64,000 bases of DNA from Cycas panzhihuaensis (Eukaryota > Cycadophyta), in NCBI GenBank assembly GCA_023213395.1, contig CM041465.1, positions 121,775,741 through 121,839,740 on the forward strand, read 5' to 3'. Position 1 is the first letter of the stretch. Each line of letters starts with the position of its first letter. The notes beneath the pieces are model-generated. The model was not told where the DNA came from and ran no database searches. It saw nothing but the letters and a program-made list of their open reading frames with translations. The position numbers and the translations under genes were made by a program. Shown here one piece after another: positions 1-10,600 of this stretch.

Positions 1-45
1 CCTCATAGGATAGAATAAAATAGGATGAAATGACCTTCTACCATT

Positions 46-320
46 AAGGGGGAGATTGAAAAGGGTTAATGACATAAGGTCATTACATTAGTTGATTATT
101 TCGAAAAAGGGTCTTAAGTGAACTTTAAATTAGATCACTTAAGTGAAATGCACTTTCATGTGCATTATGTGTAGTTTCATTTTGCCTAACTCTAATGCTC
201 CCTCTTTCAATATAAAAGTGAAAGCTCAATGGAGGAGATTCATTCTTACCTCCCCATTTTGTGAGAGCTACTACATCTCTCAAGTCTCTCTTGCTCCCAT
301 GTTTGCCTTCGTGTTTAGTG
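46..320 (+). mobile_element. LTR-A: polypurine tract and 3' LTR fragment
   Basis: A purine run (AAGGGGGAGA, from about 46) is followed directly by TGAAAAGGG, the usual layout of the 3' end of a plus-strand copia element: polypurine tract, then LTR. A TATA-like stretch (CAATATAAAAG) lies near 208, as expected inside an LTR. The right limit is taken where the protease frame of the minus-strand copia B begins, near 320. The rest of the element would lie left of the window. No second LTR copy is available to confirm it, so confidence is moderate. Confidence 0.4.
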
Positions 321-330
321 CATGGAGATG

Positions 331-1247
331 AAGGATAGATCCACTCTTTTTAGACACATATGGTGTGAAGCACCTGAATCTAATAACTAATCATGGTGAT
401 AATGGGAAACATTACAAGCAACCAAGACACCATCATTCGTACCTTGATTTGACTCCACCTGATTAGACTCCTTGGTAGGATCTTCCTTTTTCTGGAACTC
501 CTTCCTTTTGTAGCAATCCTTCTTGAGGTGACATGTCTTATTACAGTGCCAACATCTGAGCTTACTCTTCTTGCCTTTTGACTTTGACCTCGATGTGTCC
601 CTAGAGCTTTGTCCTCTCTCACTTGTTCTACCCCTTGCTGTCATAGTTTCTTGTGTGGAGGTTTCCAGACTAGACTTCCTCGTCACTTCTTCCATCAGCA
701 AAGCACTCACAATAGAATCATAGTCTAACTTATCTGTAGTGCTAAAACTAATTGAGGTGACAATATTATGTCAGGATTCTGGTAATGAACATAACCAAGT
801 AACAACCTTGTCCTCATCCTCAATCGTGACATCAGTACTAGCCAACTGACAAATAAGAGTATTGAAAATATTTAAATGGTCAGCAATTTTTGTACCTTCC
901 TTCATTCATAATGAGTACAGTTGCCTCTTTAAGTAGATTCAATTCGTCACTAATTTGGTCATATAGAAGCCTTCCAATCGGGTCCATAATCCAGCTGCTG
1001 TCTGTTCCCCTGCGATGTTAAATAGAACGTCATCTGCCAAGCACAATCATATTGTGCTAAGAGCCCTTTTGTCTAGATCATCCCATTCATCATCGTCCAT
1101 CCCTACGAGTTTTTTCTATTTTCCTGCAAGAGCTTTGTACAAACTTTGTTGTATCAAAACATCATATGCTTTCAACTTCCATAACTCGAAGTTGTTCTTG
1201 CCATTGAATTTCTCCAACTCAAACTTTGCATTTGCCAGTTTCACCAT
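331..1247 (-). pseudogene. Copia-B gag and start of protease (decayed)
   Basis: Minus-strand copia gag reading from an ATG at 1247. A near-continuous frame contains the gag opening around LEKFNGKNNFELWK, then a basic, Ser/Arg-rich tail and a complete CCHC zinc knuckle, CWHCNKTCHLKKDC (CX2CX4HX4C, about 515-560). Gag packages element RNA in cytoplasmic particles. About 130 bp further on is the aspartic-protease active site LLDSGASHH (about 360-385). The codon before it is TAG where this family has Trp, a typical G-to-A decay product. A few other stops break gag. Integrase, reverse transcriptase and RNase H are absent; the element is cut at about 320 where LTR-A begins. Confidence 0.85.
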
Positions 1248-1304
1248 TTGGTGTAGAAAAAAGGCTGACACCAAAACCTTCACAAACTCACTGCAAAAAT
1301 AAAA

Positions 1305-1319
1305 GTGGCTCTGATACCA
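1305..1319 (-). other. Copia-B primer-binding site
   Basis: The minus strand reads TGGTATCAGAGCCAC, the classic plant copia primer-binding site complementary to the 3' end of initiator tRNA-Met. It lies 2 bp from the LTR edge at 1322 and sets both the orientation (minus) and the LTR boundary. Confidence 0.85.
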
Positions 1320-1321
1320 CT

Positions 1322-1790
1322 TGTTGAGAAGACAAGTCCCAATAACCTGAAACCGCCACCAAGATCTAAACTATTTTGCAATTAGTTACAGAAATCAAAA
1401 TTGAAATTTAACATGCAAGTTCTTAAACCAGAGATAATACAATGAAATGAATAAGAAAGCCAAGCATCACATATACACCCGATATAACGTGGCAAAACCC
1501 TAGCAGTGTTCTAGGAAAACATTCACACAGGAAAGGTATCGATCTTTATTATCATCAAAAAATGGAAAAATGTACACAATCTGTAGCAAAATATTTACAG
1601 TAACAGCAACCAACCGCCCAACTCCTCACAGTACATCCAATACATCAAACATAATGAAAAAAACAAAAAACACACCCTAAATTGGGCTATATGAGAGAGT
1701 CATACAAGGCACAAATTTCGACCATAGAATCTAGGGTATTTTTAGTGAACGACCCTGATTCTCTTTACAATTTAGTATGCTTTTAGTACT
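1322..1790 (-). mobile_element. Copia-B 5' LTR
   Basis: The LTR starts at TGTTGAGAAG, next to the primer-binding site. It contains an AT-rich body and a stretch (about 1480-1600) typical of LTR transcription-start and polyadenylation regions. No partner LTR is in the window, so the outer end is uncertain and is placed just before the T-run at about 1791. Confidence 0.6.
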
Positions 1791-1935
1791 AGTTTTTTTT
1801 TTTTTTTTTTGGGTCGAGGGCTATCGTCCTTAAACCCCCTCTTTGCAGAGGACGTTCCAACACCCCTTGCACCCCCCCGGCCAAGGGGGGCTCCTGCCCC
1901 CCTTGGAACCCCCTGCGGAAGTTTGGAGGGGAAAT
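1791..1935 (-). repeat. GC-rich hairpin island with A-tract
   Basis: A run of about 18 T (an A-tract on the minus strand) borders about 130 bp of very GC-rich sequence in an otherwise AT-rich region. It contains a perfect 10-bp stem with a 6-base loop (CCAAGGGGGG/CCCCCCTTGG, 1881-1906) and further C and G runs. Read on the minus strand it is a structured GC-rich segment ending in poly(A), as in a retroposed RNA or an LTR-derived repeat. I could not assign it to a named family. Confidence 0.6.
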
Positions 1936-1939
1936 CACG

Positions 1940-2147
1940 CTACCAACTTGTTAAAATTTTAACCTCCAAAACATTGTTGTCATATTATCTAACAATTGCT
2001 TCTAAACCTTTGAAACCTTTCTTCAAATTCTCTTTTGATGTCATCCCAAGATTTGGTCGGGTCTAATTGTTTGTACCAGGCTAGAGGTACTCCTTAGAAT
2101 GAATAAGCAAATCTCTATTTAATTTTATCTTCATTATCTTTTTTAGA
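1940..2147 (-). pseudogene. Gypsy-J gag fragment (downstream half)
   Basis: Minus-strand translation gives GVPLAWYKQLDPTKSWDD and then REFEERFQRF, the central retrotransposon gag motif. The same motif occurs in gypsy-O at about 36430-36560 (GVPLPWYKKLD). This is the continuation of gypsy-J, whose upstream part lies at about 6370-7280. Gypsy-K sits between the two halves. Two stops are present. J is cut off at about 1935 by the GC-rich island, so its pol genes are missing here. Confidence 0.7.
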
Positions 2148-2149
2148 TT

Positions 2150-2197
2150 TGGGATATGACTATCCCATTTTTCTTCACACAAAATGAATAAAGTTAA
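2150..2197 (-). mobile_element. Gypsy-K 3' LTR remnant
   Basis: About 48 bp starting TGGGATATGACTATC closely match the first bases of the LTR at 5949. They lie exactly where the gypsy-J gag sequence stops. This is the surviving edge of K's second LTR. The rest of that LTR, with K's RNase H and integrase, has been deleted, so K's reverse transcriptase runs straight into it. Confidence 0.7.
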
Positions 2198-2937
2198 GGT
2201 GGTTGGCCAAGAATTTTAGGACTGTCTCTAAGTGGTGGGTGTAGGTGGTCATATTAGTGCTATAGATGAGGATGTCATCAAAGAAAACAATAATGAATTT
2301 CTTAAGGTAAGGGGCAAATATCTTGTTCATGATGAATTGAAATGTGGTTGGGGTATTGCATAGGCCAAAAGATATGGCATGAAATTCAAAGTGGCCGTGG
2401 TGAGTACGGAAGGCAATTTTGTGATGATCTTCAGTGCAATTGGGATTTGATAATATCCAAATTGGAGATCCAACTTAGTAAAGATTGTGGCACCATGGAT
2501 CTCTTCTAGCATGTCATTGATCCTAACGGTAGGGAACTTTTTTTTTATGGTTATTTTATTTAGTTCATAGTAATCGACACATAGCTTAAATAAACCATCA
2601 TTTTTCTGTATTAACACAATAGGGGTGGCATATGAGCTTTTGCTAGGTCGAATTATTTCCATTTTCATTAGCTCATTAGTAATCTTTTCAATCTAGTTCT
2701 TTTAAAAGTACAAGTTTTTATAAGGATAGAGACTGCTTGGGTCATGGGGATTTTTGAACTCAATGGTGTGGTAACACCCACGATCGGGGGCCGAGGGTGG
2801 GGCACAGTTGGAAAGGGGGCAAAAATAGTTTGATATTTATTTATAATGAGTTGGATGTCAAGGTGAATATTTGTTGGGGCTTGGATGTTGTTGATGCATA
2901 CAATATAACCTACTTGGCTACTTAATTGTTTCCTCAT
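2198..2937 (-). pseudogene. Gypsy-K reverse transcriptase (truncated)
   Basis: Minus-strand gypsy reverse transcriptase, which copies element RNA into DNA. The N-terminal blocks are visible (SSYATPIVLIQKNDG, LCVDYYELNKITI, then TKLDLQFGYYQI). In another frame follow FGLCNTPTTFQFIMN and the catalytic motif as FFDDIL (about 2270-2300), a Y/FxDD variant. The frame shifts between blocks and contains stops. The C-terminal thumb/connection, RNase H and integrase are missing because of the deletion that joins this to the LTR remnant at 2150-2197. Confidence 0.85.
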
Positions 2938-3060
2938 TTGATTTGGGAAAATTAATTTATTAGGACGGGGTGGTATTCCATGGAGTTTTATGGGTTTGTC
3001 TCATTCGATCTTTAAATGAAATGAATGGGTTAATGGGAGAGTTATTCGTGCTGTATTTTC

Positions 3061-3588
3061 CTAAAGTTTGGAGTTACTAGACTTCAAGAATAGTGCCTGA
3101 TCCCCTATAGATAAAGCATAAAAATCAAATGTTAACCTATAAGTTCCAATTTGGAGAGTGAGGTTCTTTATTGTTCCAGCACAATGGAGTTTATAATGAA
3201 AGGGTAAAGAACATGTGAATCTAGTTTTTGGGATGATATACAATTTTAATTGCCTAACTAAGGAGATGTTGATGAAGTTAAGTGACGTGCCACCGTCGAT
3301 CAAAATAGGAATTGGTGTTTCCTTAACTGTTCCTTTGATGCGTAATGGTTCAAGACAAGAATAGGAAGCTACTGTGGATAAGGGGGTTTTAGATTCTAAT
3401 GTTGAGGGTGGATCTAAAATGGGTTCTTCATCCAATTTTGGCTCAAAGTCAGAGTCACCTTCTAGGGATAGGCTAGGATATATTGTGAAGACCATATTCT
3501 TGGCTTTGCAAACTTTAAGATGTTTGGTCATCCACTTTTTTGAGCATTGGACACAGAGGCCGATTACGATGTGTTGGTGTGCCTTCAC
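3061..3588 (-). pseudogene. Gypsy-K gag tail and aspartic protease
   Basis: A 175-codon open stretch without a stop. Its start has a degraded zinc-knuckle-like Cys/His pattern (CVQCSKKWMTKHLKVC). An acidic linker follows, then the pepsin-like protease core PILIDGGTSLNFI. Gypsy proteases normally carry D-S/T-G here; the visible DGG is a substitution at the active site. Protease would cleave the Gag-Pol polyprotein inside particles. It lies between gag (3600-4464) and reverse transcriptase in the usual gypsy order. Confidence 0.8.
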
Positions 3589-3599
3589 AAGTGGGACTT

Positions 3600-4464
3600 G
3601 GATTTGCTTATTGGTGGGTTCTTTTGGAAGTCGTTTTGTTGCAGGTCCCAGAGATCCAATTGCCTAGGGTCACTGGCAAGGAAAGTTAGCCTGTCATGAA
3701 CACTAGAGCCATGTAGCATATCGTTGAAGAGAAGATGTTCTTTCAGCTGCGAATTCTGCCTCAACTGCTTTAGCCCTTTGTATTACTTCTTTGAAAGCTT
3801 AGATTCCATAGTTTTAGGTGCATTTGGATGCGCTCTTTTAAGTCTATGATGTATGTGTCTATCGAGGTATGTTTGTCCAAACTTTGGGTGACATGATTCT
3901 ATAGGGATTGGAACTCATTTGTAAAGCTTCAACTGAGAATATCTACTTCAGTCTTGTAAGTTGATTGAAGAAGGACTAGTTCCACATTTCATCATACTAA
4001 TCGAAAAAACATGAGGTAAAGCTTGACTATGTCATGTTGTTTGGGTTTTCTTTGTGCCACCAACAATACCAATGATGAACTTGACCTTCCATATGAATGG
4101 ATGCGAATGTCAGTTGTTCGTCTTTAGACATTGGATTAAGGGAGAAGTAGGATTCGAGTTTGCTTATCCATATGTGAGTTGTATCTTTGTTCAAATCTCT
4201 CTCAAAAATAGGAATGTTGATCTTATGATGAAGTCGCAACTAATGCAGAGGAGGGTTCCTCAAATGTTGTGCTAGAGGAGTGTTGCCTAATGGATGAGAG
4301 TTGGACTGAGATGATTGTGCAGGTAACTAAGCTCTTTGGTTTATTAGTGTTGTGAAATCTAATTTAGATGTATGAGAGTATATATCTACCTTAACTTCTT
4401 TTTGAAAATCCGAAAATTGAGTTTTCAATGAAGTGATGTGTTGAGCTTGAGATGAAGGAGCCAT
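3600..4464 (-). pseudogene. Gypsy-K gag (decayed)
   Basis: Gag begins at an ATG on the minus strand (4464, MAPSSQAQHI). It includes the conserved retrotransposon gag region: IPIFERDLNKDTTHIWISKL, then SYFSLN and MEGQVHHWYCWW (4027-4239). Several stops and frameshifts interrupt it. About 200 bp further upstream is a pyrimidine-rich leader (4470-4690 on the minus strand). The element's primer-binding site and LTR are farther right, at 5933-5949. Confidence 0.7.
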
Positions 4465-4699
4465 CATGCAAAAGAAGAGGATTAAAGGAAGCAGGACACA
4501 AGTAAGAAGAAGGGAATATAAGAAAATGGGATGAGTAAGATAGAAGGGGATGTACCGAAGCAGGGTTAGCTAGATAGAACAATTTAAGGAAGTGGGATTT
4601 ATATTTAGGGGAAGAGAAGGGCAAAAAGCGGGGGTTGGGGTGTCTATAGCCTATTAACCCCAAAAAATAGGTAAGAGAATCAGCTATTGAATTGGAATG

Positions 4700-5930
4700 A
4701 GTGCGAAAAGCTTGTCACAATGGTATCGATGAGATGATAGTGAAAACATTTTGGTGGTAGGGCCCAAAATTGCTACTAAAACTCACCTAGTGCAAATTAA
4801 TCAGCACAACATGTTAATTAAAATAAGATGTATGAATTGATCAGGTGAAATTTTAGTTATGGGTTTTTTTTTTTTTGGTCATGAGTCCAACAGTGCAAAT
4901 TTTGTCAAAAACAAAGAAATATTTACTGAAGTGACCCTGCAAACTCTTGTTATCCCTGTTTTAATTTTTTTGGAGAGGACTGAGGATAGGGAGTGGATTC
5001 AACAGATGTTGAATTCAAAATTTTTTGTTGAAGGTTTAGACAAGAATAAGTGAAACTATTGTGCTCCGTTGATATGTATTGTATCACTGCTTACTATGAT
5101 GTTAATATTCAGGAGGTACCATTGTTGTAGAGTTAAACTATATACCTTTAGATGAGTAGTAGTGTCTTTAGGGGCCTATGCCAAGAGTTATAATAGCATT
5201 AACAACAGATGATTTTGTTTGCAAAGATGTAACAATATGGGCAATTTCATGATGGATATCTGTATTAGGAAAGTAGTAGAGAAGATCAGGAGGAGACTAC
5301 CAGACACTTGACAAAGGAGTGTTTGGCTCTATAGGTCTTGTGATGAACTTTCCTGTCATTATTGTAGCTTAACCCAATATCTCAGGGCACTACCTACGAA
5401 GGAATGTGCATCCCCATAAGGTCTATAGCTATGCAGGGGTGTTCGAGCAAGGTAACTTCTGGGTGCTAACTGCTAACACATGCACCACAGAGGGATAAAA
5501 GACTGACTGTTTTCCTATTCTAGGTTGGAAGGGGAAAATCTAAAAGGGTCCTCCTATATACTCGAAGGTACACGGAGGCACTCGTCCATAGTTGGGTTCT
5601 ATATGAAACTTGTGTAAGTGTTGTTATACCGCTTCACATCACATACGGGTTTATGACCATGTGTGCTTAGTTCAGAATGATAAATCCCTATGATGTTTAT
5701 AGACCCCTAGCATAGGGTCTCTACCTAACCACTAAGGGGAAGGGGTGGGATAGGGTGGGACTTTATTGCCCGCTTGTAGCTTTACAGACTTAGCAAAACT
5801 TGAGGATATACTGTTTTGAATAAAAATGAGCAAAACTTGTAGAGAAGGGTTATAGAGATATATCAAGGGAAAAATGTTTCCCTTTCTTCTTAGCTTCTTT
5901 CGTGCTTGCTACTTCTGTTGGATCCAAAAA
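4700..5930. other. Unassigned tract between gypsy-K leader and its primer-binding site
   Basis: About 1.2 kb with no recognisable retroelement domain. A plus-strand frame at 4859-5053 (64 codons) matches nothing I recognise. Around 5380-5800 the base composition is less AT-rich than the neighbours, with blocks such as GGGGAAGGGGTGGGATAGGG. It lies inside gypsy-K (between gag leader and primer-binding site), so it is either an unusually long leader or a later insertion. No function is assigned. Confidence 0.4.
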
Positions 5931-5932
5931 AC

Positions 5933-5946
5933 TGGCTCTGATACCA
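5933..5946 (-). other. Gypsy-K primer-binding site
   Basis: The minus strand reads TGGTATCAGAGCCA, matching the 3' end of initiator tRNA-Met. It is 2 bp from the LTR edge at 5949 and fixes the LTR on its right as the 5' LTR of a minus-strand element. Confidence 0.85.
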
Positions 5947-5948
5947 CT

Positions 5949-6364
5949 TGGGATATGACTATCTCGCTTTTGCTTACACAGAATGAATAAAGTGAAGAAA
6001 ATGAGTAGAAAATGCAACACTTTAATGATAAAGGAAACCAAACACCAAATTAAAGTACACTAAAAAGCACAAATGGATACTAAAGATAACTGAAAGAGTA
6101 CCAAAGTATCAATCTCTCAAGAAAAAATGATTACATAACATTTTTCCTTTACAATTTGTGGCCCTTAGACAAAGAAAAGAGGGGCTTCTCACATAATCCT
6201 ATTGGTGGGCCAAATGGCCTTACATTTCGTTAGCAGCCTTAATGGCTTGTGCACAAAAGTTAATGACTAACTCTTAACCTCTTAGTGTCTTAATCATGAG
6301 TGCTAGCATCATATTTCCCCTAGCCACATGTGGTCATGTAACAAGGTTCACCAACCTTTGAAAC
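5949..6364 (-). mobile_element. Gypsy-K 5' LTR
   Basis: The left edge (TGGGATATGAC) is set by the adjacent primer-binding site and by its copy at 2150. The right edge is placed where gypsy-J sequence resumes (homology to gypsy-O at about 36340-36370), and reads TGTTTCAAAGG on the minus strand. No clear target-site duplication was found, in keeping with the large deletion at the other end. Confidence 0.65.
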
Positions 6365-6369
6365 AAATA

Positions 6370-7280
6370 TACGTATTTACTGGCATCTGAGGTATCATCA
6401 AGCACCAATCTTCCAAATTCTCTGTTATCTACCATTTTTTGGCAATAATTTCCCCTTTGGTAAAGATTCTTGTGGAATAGTTTGTTTTCTTGAGGTTATA
6501 ACCTCCTCCTGTACTACCTTTTTCAAGGGTATATTTAATGGAGTCTTCTCCTCACTACTCTTTTTCTTGTACAATGCATTTTGGAAGGGTGTTTTTAAAT
6601 GAATTAACTCTGGAACTCCTAGCATTTGTATTGTCAATAGGGTTGCTATTAAAAATGACTACTCAGATCCCCAAATAATTATCTTGTGAAATGGTTTTTC
6701 CAATATGCCAAGGGACTTTCCTCCACCTTCTCTTCGTGATCACTCAGGTCCTTCAGGGTAGATTCCACACTTGGTTTATCTTCCTTTTCTGTGGTTTCTA
6801 TTTCCTCTTTTGAAGTATTCTCTTGGGAATCTTCCTCTTCTTGTAAGATTTCTATGTCCTTTCCTTTTTTTTTTGGGCTTAGGATGTTTAACTCAATTGA
6901 GGTAGGTGTCATCACCATTGGCTTTTCTTGGCCTTCATTCCCTATTTCTTGTGGTGTATGGGCACCAATTGCCTCAGATTCTTCCACGAATTTATTTTGA
7001 CTATCTTTTCTAATACTTAATCTACTTGCCTTTCTGAGTTTCTTTTCTTTTAACCATCTTAAATCCCTTTGTCTGCTTGATTCTAATATACCCTTAAGTG
7101 AAAATTTTCTCAGTGGCGCTTTCGCCTTCGAAGGCTATTTAGGCGGCATTGAAAGGTCTCCTAGCTATCATGGCTTAGTTAAAACCTGCCATCACTCTGA
7201 CAGCCAGGGTGACTTGTTCTTTGTGCATTAGAGAACTTTCAGGTTTGCTTTCCTTTTCCCTCCACTGGTAGACTTAGGCA
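6370..7280 (-). pseudogene. Gypsy-J N-terminal reading frame (upstream of gag core)
   Basis: Decayed minus-strand reading frame. An acidic, Glu/Lys-rich segment (6679-6987) contains MTPTSIELNILSPKKKGKD and DLSDHEEKVEESPLAYWKNH. A second segment (6425-6637) starts MTIQMLGVPELIHLK. Gypsy-O has the same order on the plus strand at 35560-36340 (TPTPIEVDIFSPKKEEKE, DLSDHKEKVEK, RVPELIYLK). I infer a lineage-specific N-terminal extension of Gag. The tract before it (about 7090-7190) also aligns with O (PFNA motif). Function is unknown beyond its position ahead of the gag core. Confidence 0.7.
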
Positions 7281-7290
7281 ATAGAACTAA
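7276..7290 (-). other. Gypsy-J primer-binding site (mutated)
   Basis: The minus strand reads TTAGTTCTATTGCC directly after the LTR end GTCAACA. Gypsy-O has TTGGTTTCATTGCC and gypsy-I TTGGTTCCATTGCC at the equivalent place. The differences in J are transitions. Confidence 0.65.
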
Positions 7291-8141
7291 TGTTGACTTC
7301 TCTTTGCTCCTTCGAGGGAGCACTTGTCAAGGAAACACTTCCAATAGTCTAAGATTAGGCTCTTAGTCAACATATGGGTTAATCACACATAGTTATGCCA
7401 CATAAATCCACAATATCATAGTAATCATAACACCATCACAGCATTATTAATCATTATATCACCATGAATCAATCATAAGTAACACATAAGATAGATTTTT
7501 CATGTAACTCAGTTATTTTATTAAGCAATATCACTGTCAATTGTCTTTACATCACTTGAGGGGGAATGTTACACATACATTCCATACAAAACATGTCATT
7601 AACTTGGCTTTCACCCTAGAGCACATGCCATAGGAATGAACAACTCAGCTCCCACACCAGATTAGATGACATAAGACTCAAATACTCGACTCTCACCTCC
7701 AAAATGGTGAGAAAATGGCCTTTATACCTTACATGCCTTTTGAGGAATGGTTGTGACCAATAGTTACAACCTTTTCTTTTAGGTAACATCGGCCCTTTGT
7801 TATTTAATCTGCTACTTAACTTATGATTACAATTGGTTATGACCACTTGTCCATGTGTTTATACACTCTCGGCTCTACTTGGCTTGCATCATGTCCATTT
7901 TGGCTCATGTGTTCCTCGTATGTTTTGAATTTGGCTTTGTCTGTCGTGCATCCTTGTTCCGAAATGCACCTTGATGTGCATTCCTTGAGAGGTTGTCTTT
8001 GTTGTTTCCTGCCATAATTCAATATGTTCTATTATTTGGGCACATGTTGTGCTATTATCTTGCATTCATCATGATCTATTACATGCTAATTACCATCCAT
8101 TCCTCTAACTGAATGCATAGCTATCAAATGTGACCCTAACA
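7291..8141 (-). mobile_element. Gypsy-J 5' LTR
   Basis: About 851 bp with matching ends, TGTTGAC on the left and CCTAACA on the right (TGTTAGG ... GTCAACA on the minus strand). The inner half aligns with the gypsy-O LTR, for example minus-strand ACATGTTTTGTATGGAATG with O's equivalent near 35187 and the stretch around 7500-7560. Its outer edge abuts the RNase H frame of copia-D at 8142, so J inserted into D. The G-run at 7559-7565 looks like a polypurine tract but is internal to this LTR. Confidence 0.75.
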
Positions 8142-9420
8142 ATGCAGACTCGAGATTGAAACAATGACTTGAGGTCTACCTTCTGTTATCTTGGCAATCT
8201 GCCCAGTCTACACTTATAAAGCCTTCTTTAAAAGGATCATCATTTTGACTATAATGTAATCCATACTACAAAGTACTTTGAAAATATCTAGAAGTTCTCT
8301 TTGCAACATTCCAATGTGACTTACTAGGCTAAGACATGAATCTTGAATAGATTTCAACTACATAGGTTATATCTAATCTAGTGTTAGTCAAATAAATTAG
8401 ACCACCCATTAGTTGTTTGTATATACTGAAATCAAAAGGCTTGGATTTCTTGTCATTCGTCAATTTCATTTTCGTCTCCATGGTGTAGGAGATGGCTTGT
8501 AGTTTTCCAGTATGAATCTTTGCAAAATCTCCTTTGTGTACTTAGCTTAAGAGATGAAAATGCTACTAGGTTGTTGCCAAACTTCCATGCCAAGAAAATA
8601 AGGAAGTAGTCCAAGGTCAGTCATCTGGAAACTATTTTTAAGATTCCCTTAAAGACTTTCAATCATGTTAGTATTATTCCCAGTGATTATCAAGTCATCC
8701 ACATAGAGAACAATGATGGTTATTTGCTTACTTCGAACTTTGATATATAAGTTTAGATCCAATGATGAGCGTCTGAAGCCATGTCTCTGAAAATGATCAT
8801 CTATTTTGGCATACCATGATCTTGGTGCCTGCTTTGAGCCATACAAGGCCTTTTTGAGCTAGCAAATGAGTTACTCTTTGCCACAAGCAACATAACCAAG
8901 GGATTGTTTCAGATATACCTCTTCTATCAAGTTGCCATGGAGGAACACGCTCTTGACATCCATCTAATAGATTAGCCAATTGCATTGTGCAACTAATGTC
9001 ATAACAAGCTAGATTGTAGTCATATTCGCAATGGGTGCAAATGTTTCCTCATAGTGAATACCTTCTTATTTCTTAAAACCTTTGGCAACTAGTTGAGATT
9101 TATGATGTTGGACTAACCCACCTACATGATATTTTGTCTTGTAGACCCATTTACAATCAATAGTTTGTTTGCTAGGTGGAAATTATACAAGATCCCATGT
9201 ACCTTTCCTTTGGATGGAATCAATTTCTTCATCCATGGCAAACTTCCACTTTTCATCACCATATGCCTTCTCAAAAGTGGAAGGTTCCGAGGTAGAAAGC
9301 ACTTCATCCATGAGTGTAAAATTCATTTTAAAATGCATCTTTGACCACCATTTTTCTTCATTGGGAGGCAGTGGAGCACTATAAATGGTTTGAATGTCCC
9401 ATTTCAACAATTGCTCTACT
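8142..9420 (-). pseudogene. Copia-D reverse transcriptase and RNase H (5' part)
   Basis: Minus-strand copia reverse transcriptase. It opens with the family start (GDEKWKFAMDEEIDSIQRKG, about 9190-9290). It continues through MYGSKQAPRSWYAKID (about 8800-8846) to the catalytic YVDDLIITGN (about 8680-8710), which is intact. RNase H follows and is recognisable to about 8150 (GRLPRxQKVDL-like, decayed) before gypsy-J cuts it off at 8141. Stops and frameshifts are frequent (for example around 8860 and 9010-9120). The catalytic Asp pair survives, so decay is by scattered mutations. Confidence 0.85.
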
Positions 9421-10600
9421 ATTGGAAAAACTTCAATGTCCTTAGGCTGAATAGATTCCAGTATCATAGACGTTTCTACAATGTCATGATTAGGACTCGA
9501 AGTACTTGTAGGCAGTTCCGATGAAGATGTAGATGGCATTAAGTAGGACTCGGTGAACGTGATGTTGAAGGACCAGTGTGGTGTGAATCCTCAACTATAG
9601 CTTTATTCTATGGCAATTAGATTTGGCTAAGATCCAATTCTTTATTGTCTTCTACAAAGACAATATCATGAGATTCATGCACCTTCTTTGTTATAGGATC
9701 ATGAAGATGTGTCTGAGACTCTTTCCATTAAATTTCTTTCACTATTCTTTTGGAACGTGCATATACACAATGCATCTAAAAGTTCTCGAGTGACTTACTA
9801 TTAGCTTTCTACTAGTCCAAGCCTCCTCTAGTGCAATATTCCTTACTACTTTGATAGCGCACCTATTTGTGAGATAAGCAGTTGTATTAACTGCTTTTGC
9901 CCAAAAGGATGTTGTAAGATTTTTGGTAGCTAACATTGTTTCGGATTTGTTAACCAATGTTCTATTCATTCTTGTTGCTACTTCATTTTGCTAAGGAGTG
10001 CGAGGAGCTAAAAATTGTCTTCAGATGTCGTTATTTTTGCAAATTTGTGTGAAGTCCCTAGATATGTACTCGCCACCATTGTCCAACCTAAGGACTTTGA
10101 CTGGTAATCCAGATTCTTTGTCAGCTGCAAGTTTAAACTCCTTAAACTTGGTGAGTGCTTCTGATTTCTGCTTAATAAACCCATACTTCCTTAAAAAAAC
10201 ATTAATGTAAGTGATAAAAGATGATGATCCATTGAGGGATGGTGTGGATATTTGTCCACGGATATCTAAATGTACTAATTATAAGGGCTTTTGGCTGCGC
10301 CATGATTTGTTCGATTCAAACGCTTTTTGATGTTGCTTCCCCATTAGACAAACTTCGTAGAAGCATTTCTCTTATGAAATCTTTGGCCAACCATGTACCA
10401 TATTCAGTCAAAACATCAGTTTGATGTTGTTCAAATTTAGATGACCCAGTCTTCCATGCTATAAACAATCTTTGGGCATCATTTGAGAGACAAAGACATG
10501 AGAAGGTTCAAGTGAAATGTCCAATGTGTGGAGTTCATTTTCTTCATGTCTAGTAGCAATCACCTATCCTTATTGATTGATGATGAAGCATTGTCCATTC
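9421..10600 (-). pseudogene. Copia-D integrase
   Basis: Minus-strand integrase. The core shows LDNGGEYISRDF (second catalytic Asp, about 10050-10090) and later NEVATRMNRTLVNKSETM, with the catalytic Glu within QNEVA. ATKNLTTSFWAKAVNTTAYL and RTFRCIVYMHVPKE (9742-9969) follow, typical of copia integrase C-terminal halves. Stops replace residues at several places. The stretch 9421-9740 is the low-complexity linker between integrase and reverse transcriptase. Integrase joins element DNA to chromosomal DNA. Confidence 0.8.

Noticed and set aside
5380-5800. Possible organelle DNA insertion
   Set aside because: Composition is suggestive, but no organelle gene or intron could be recognised by reading. 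It is left as unassigned.
7555-7570. GAGGGGGAA followed by TGTTACAC, resembling a polypurine tract and plus-strand LTR start
   Set aside because: The same region aligns on the minus strand with the interior of the gypsy-O LTR, so it is inside the gypsy-J LTR.
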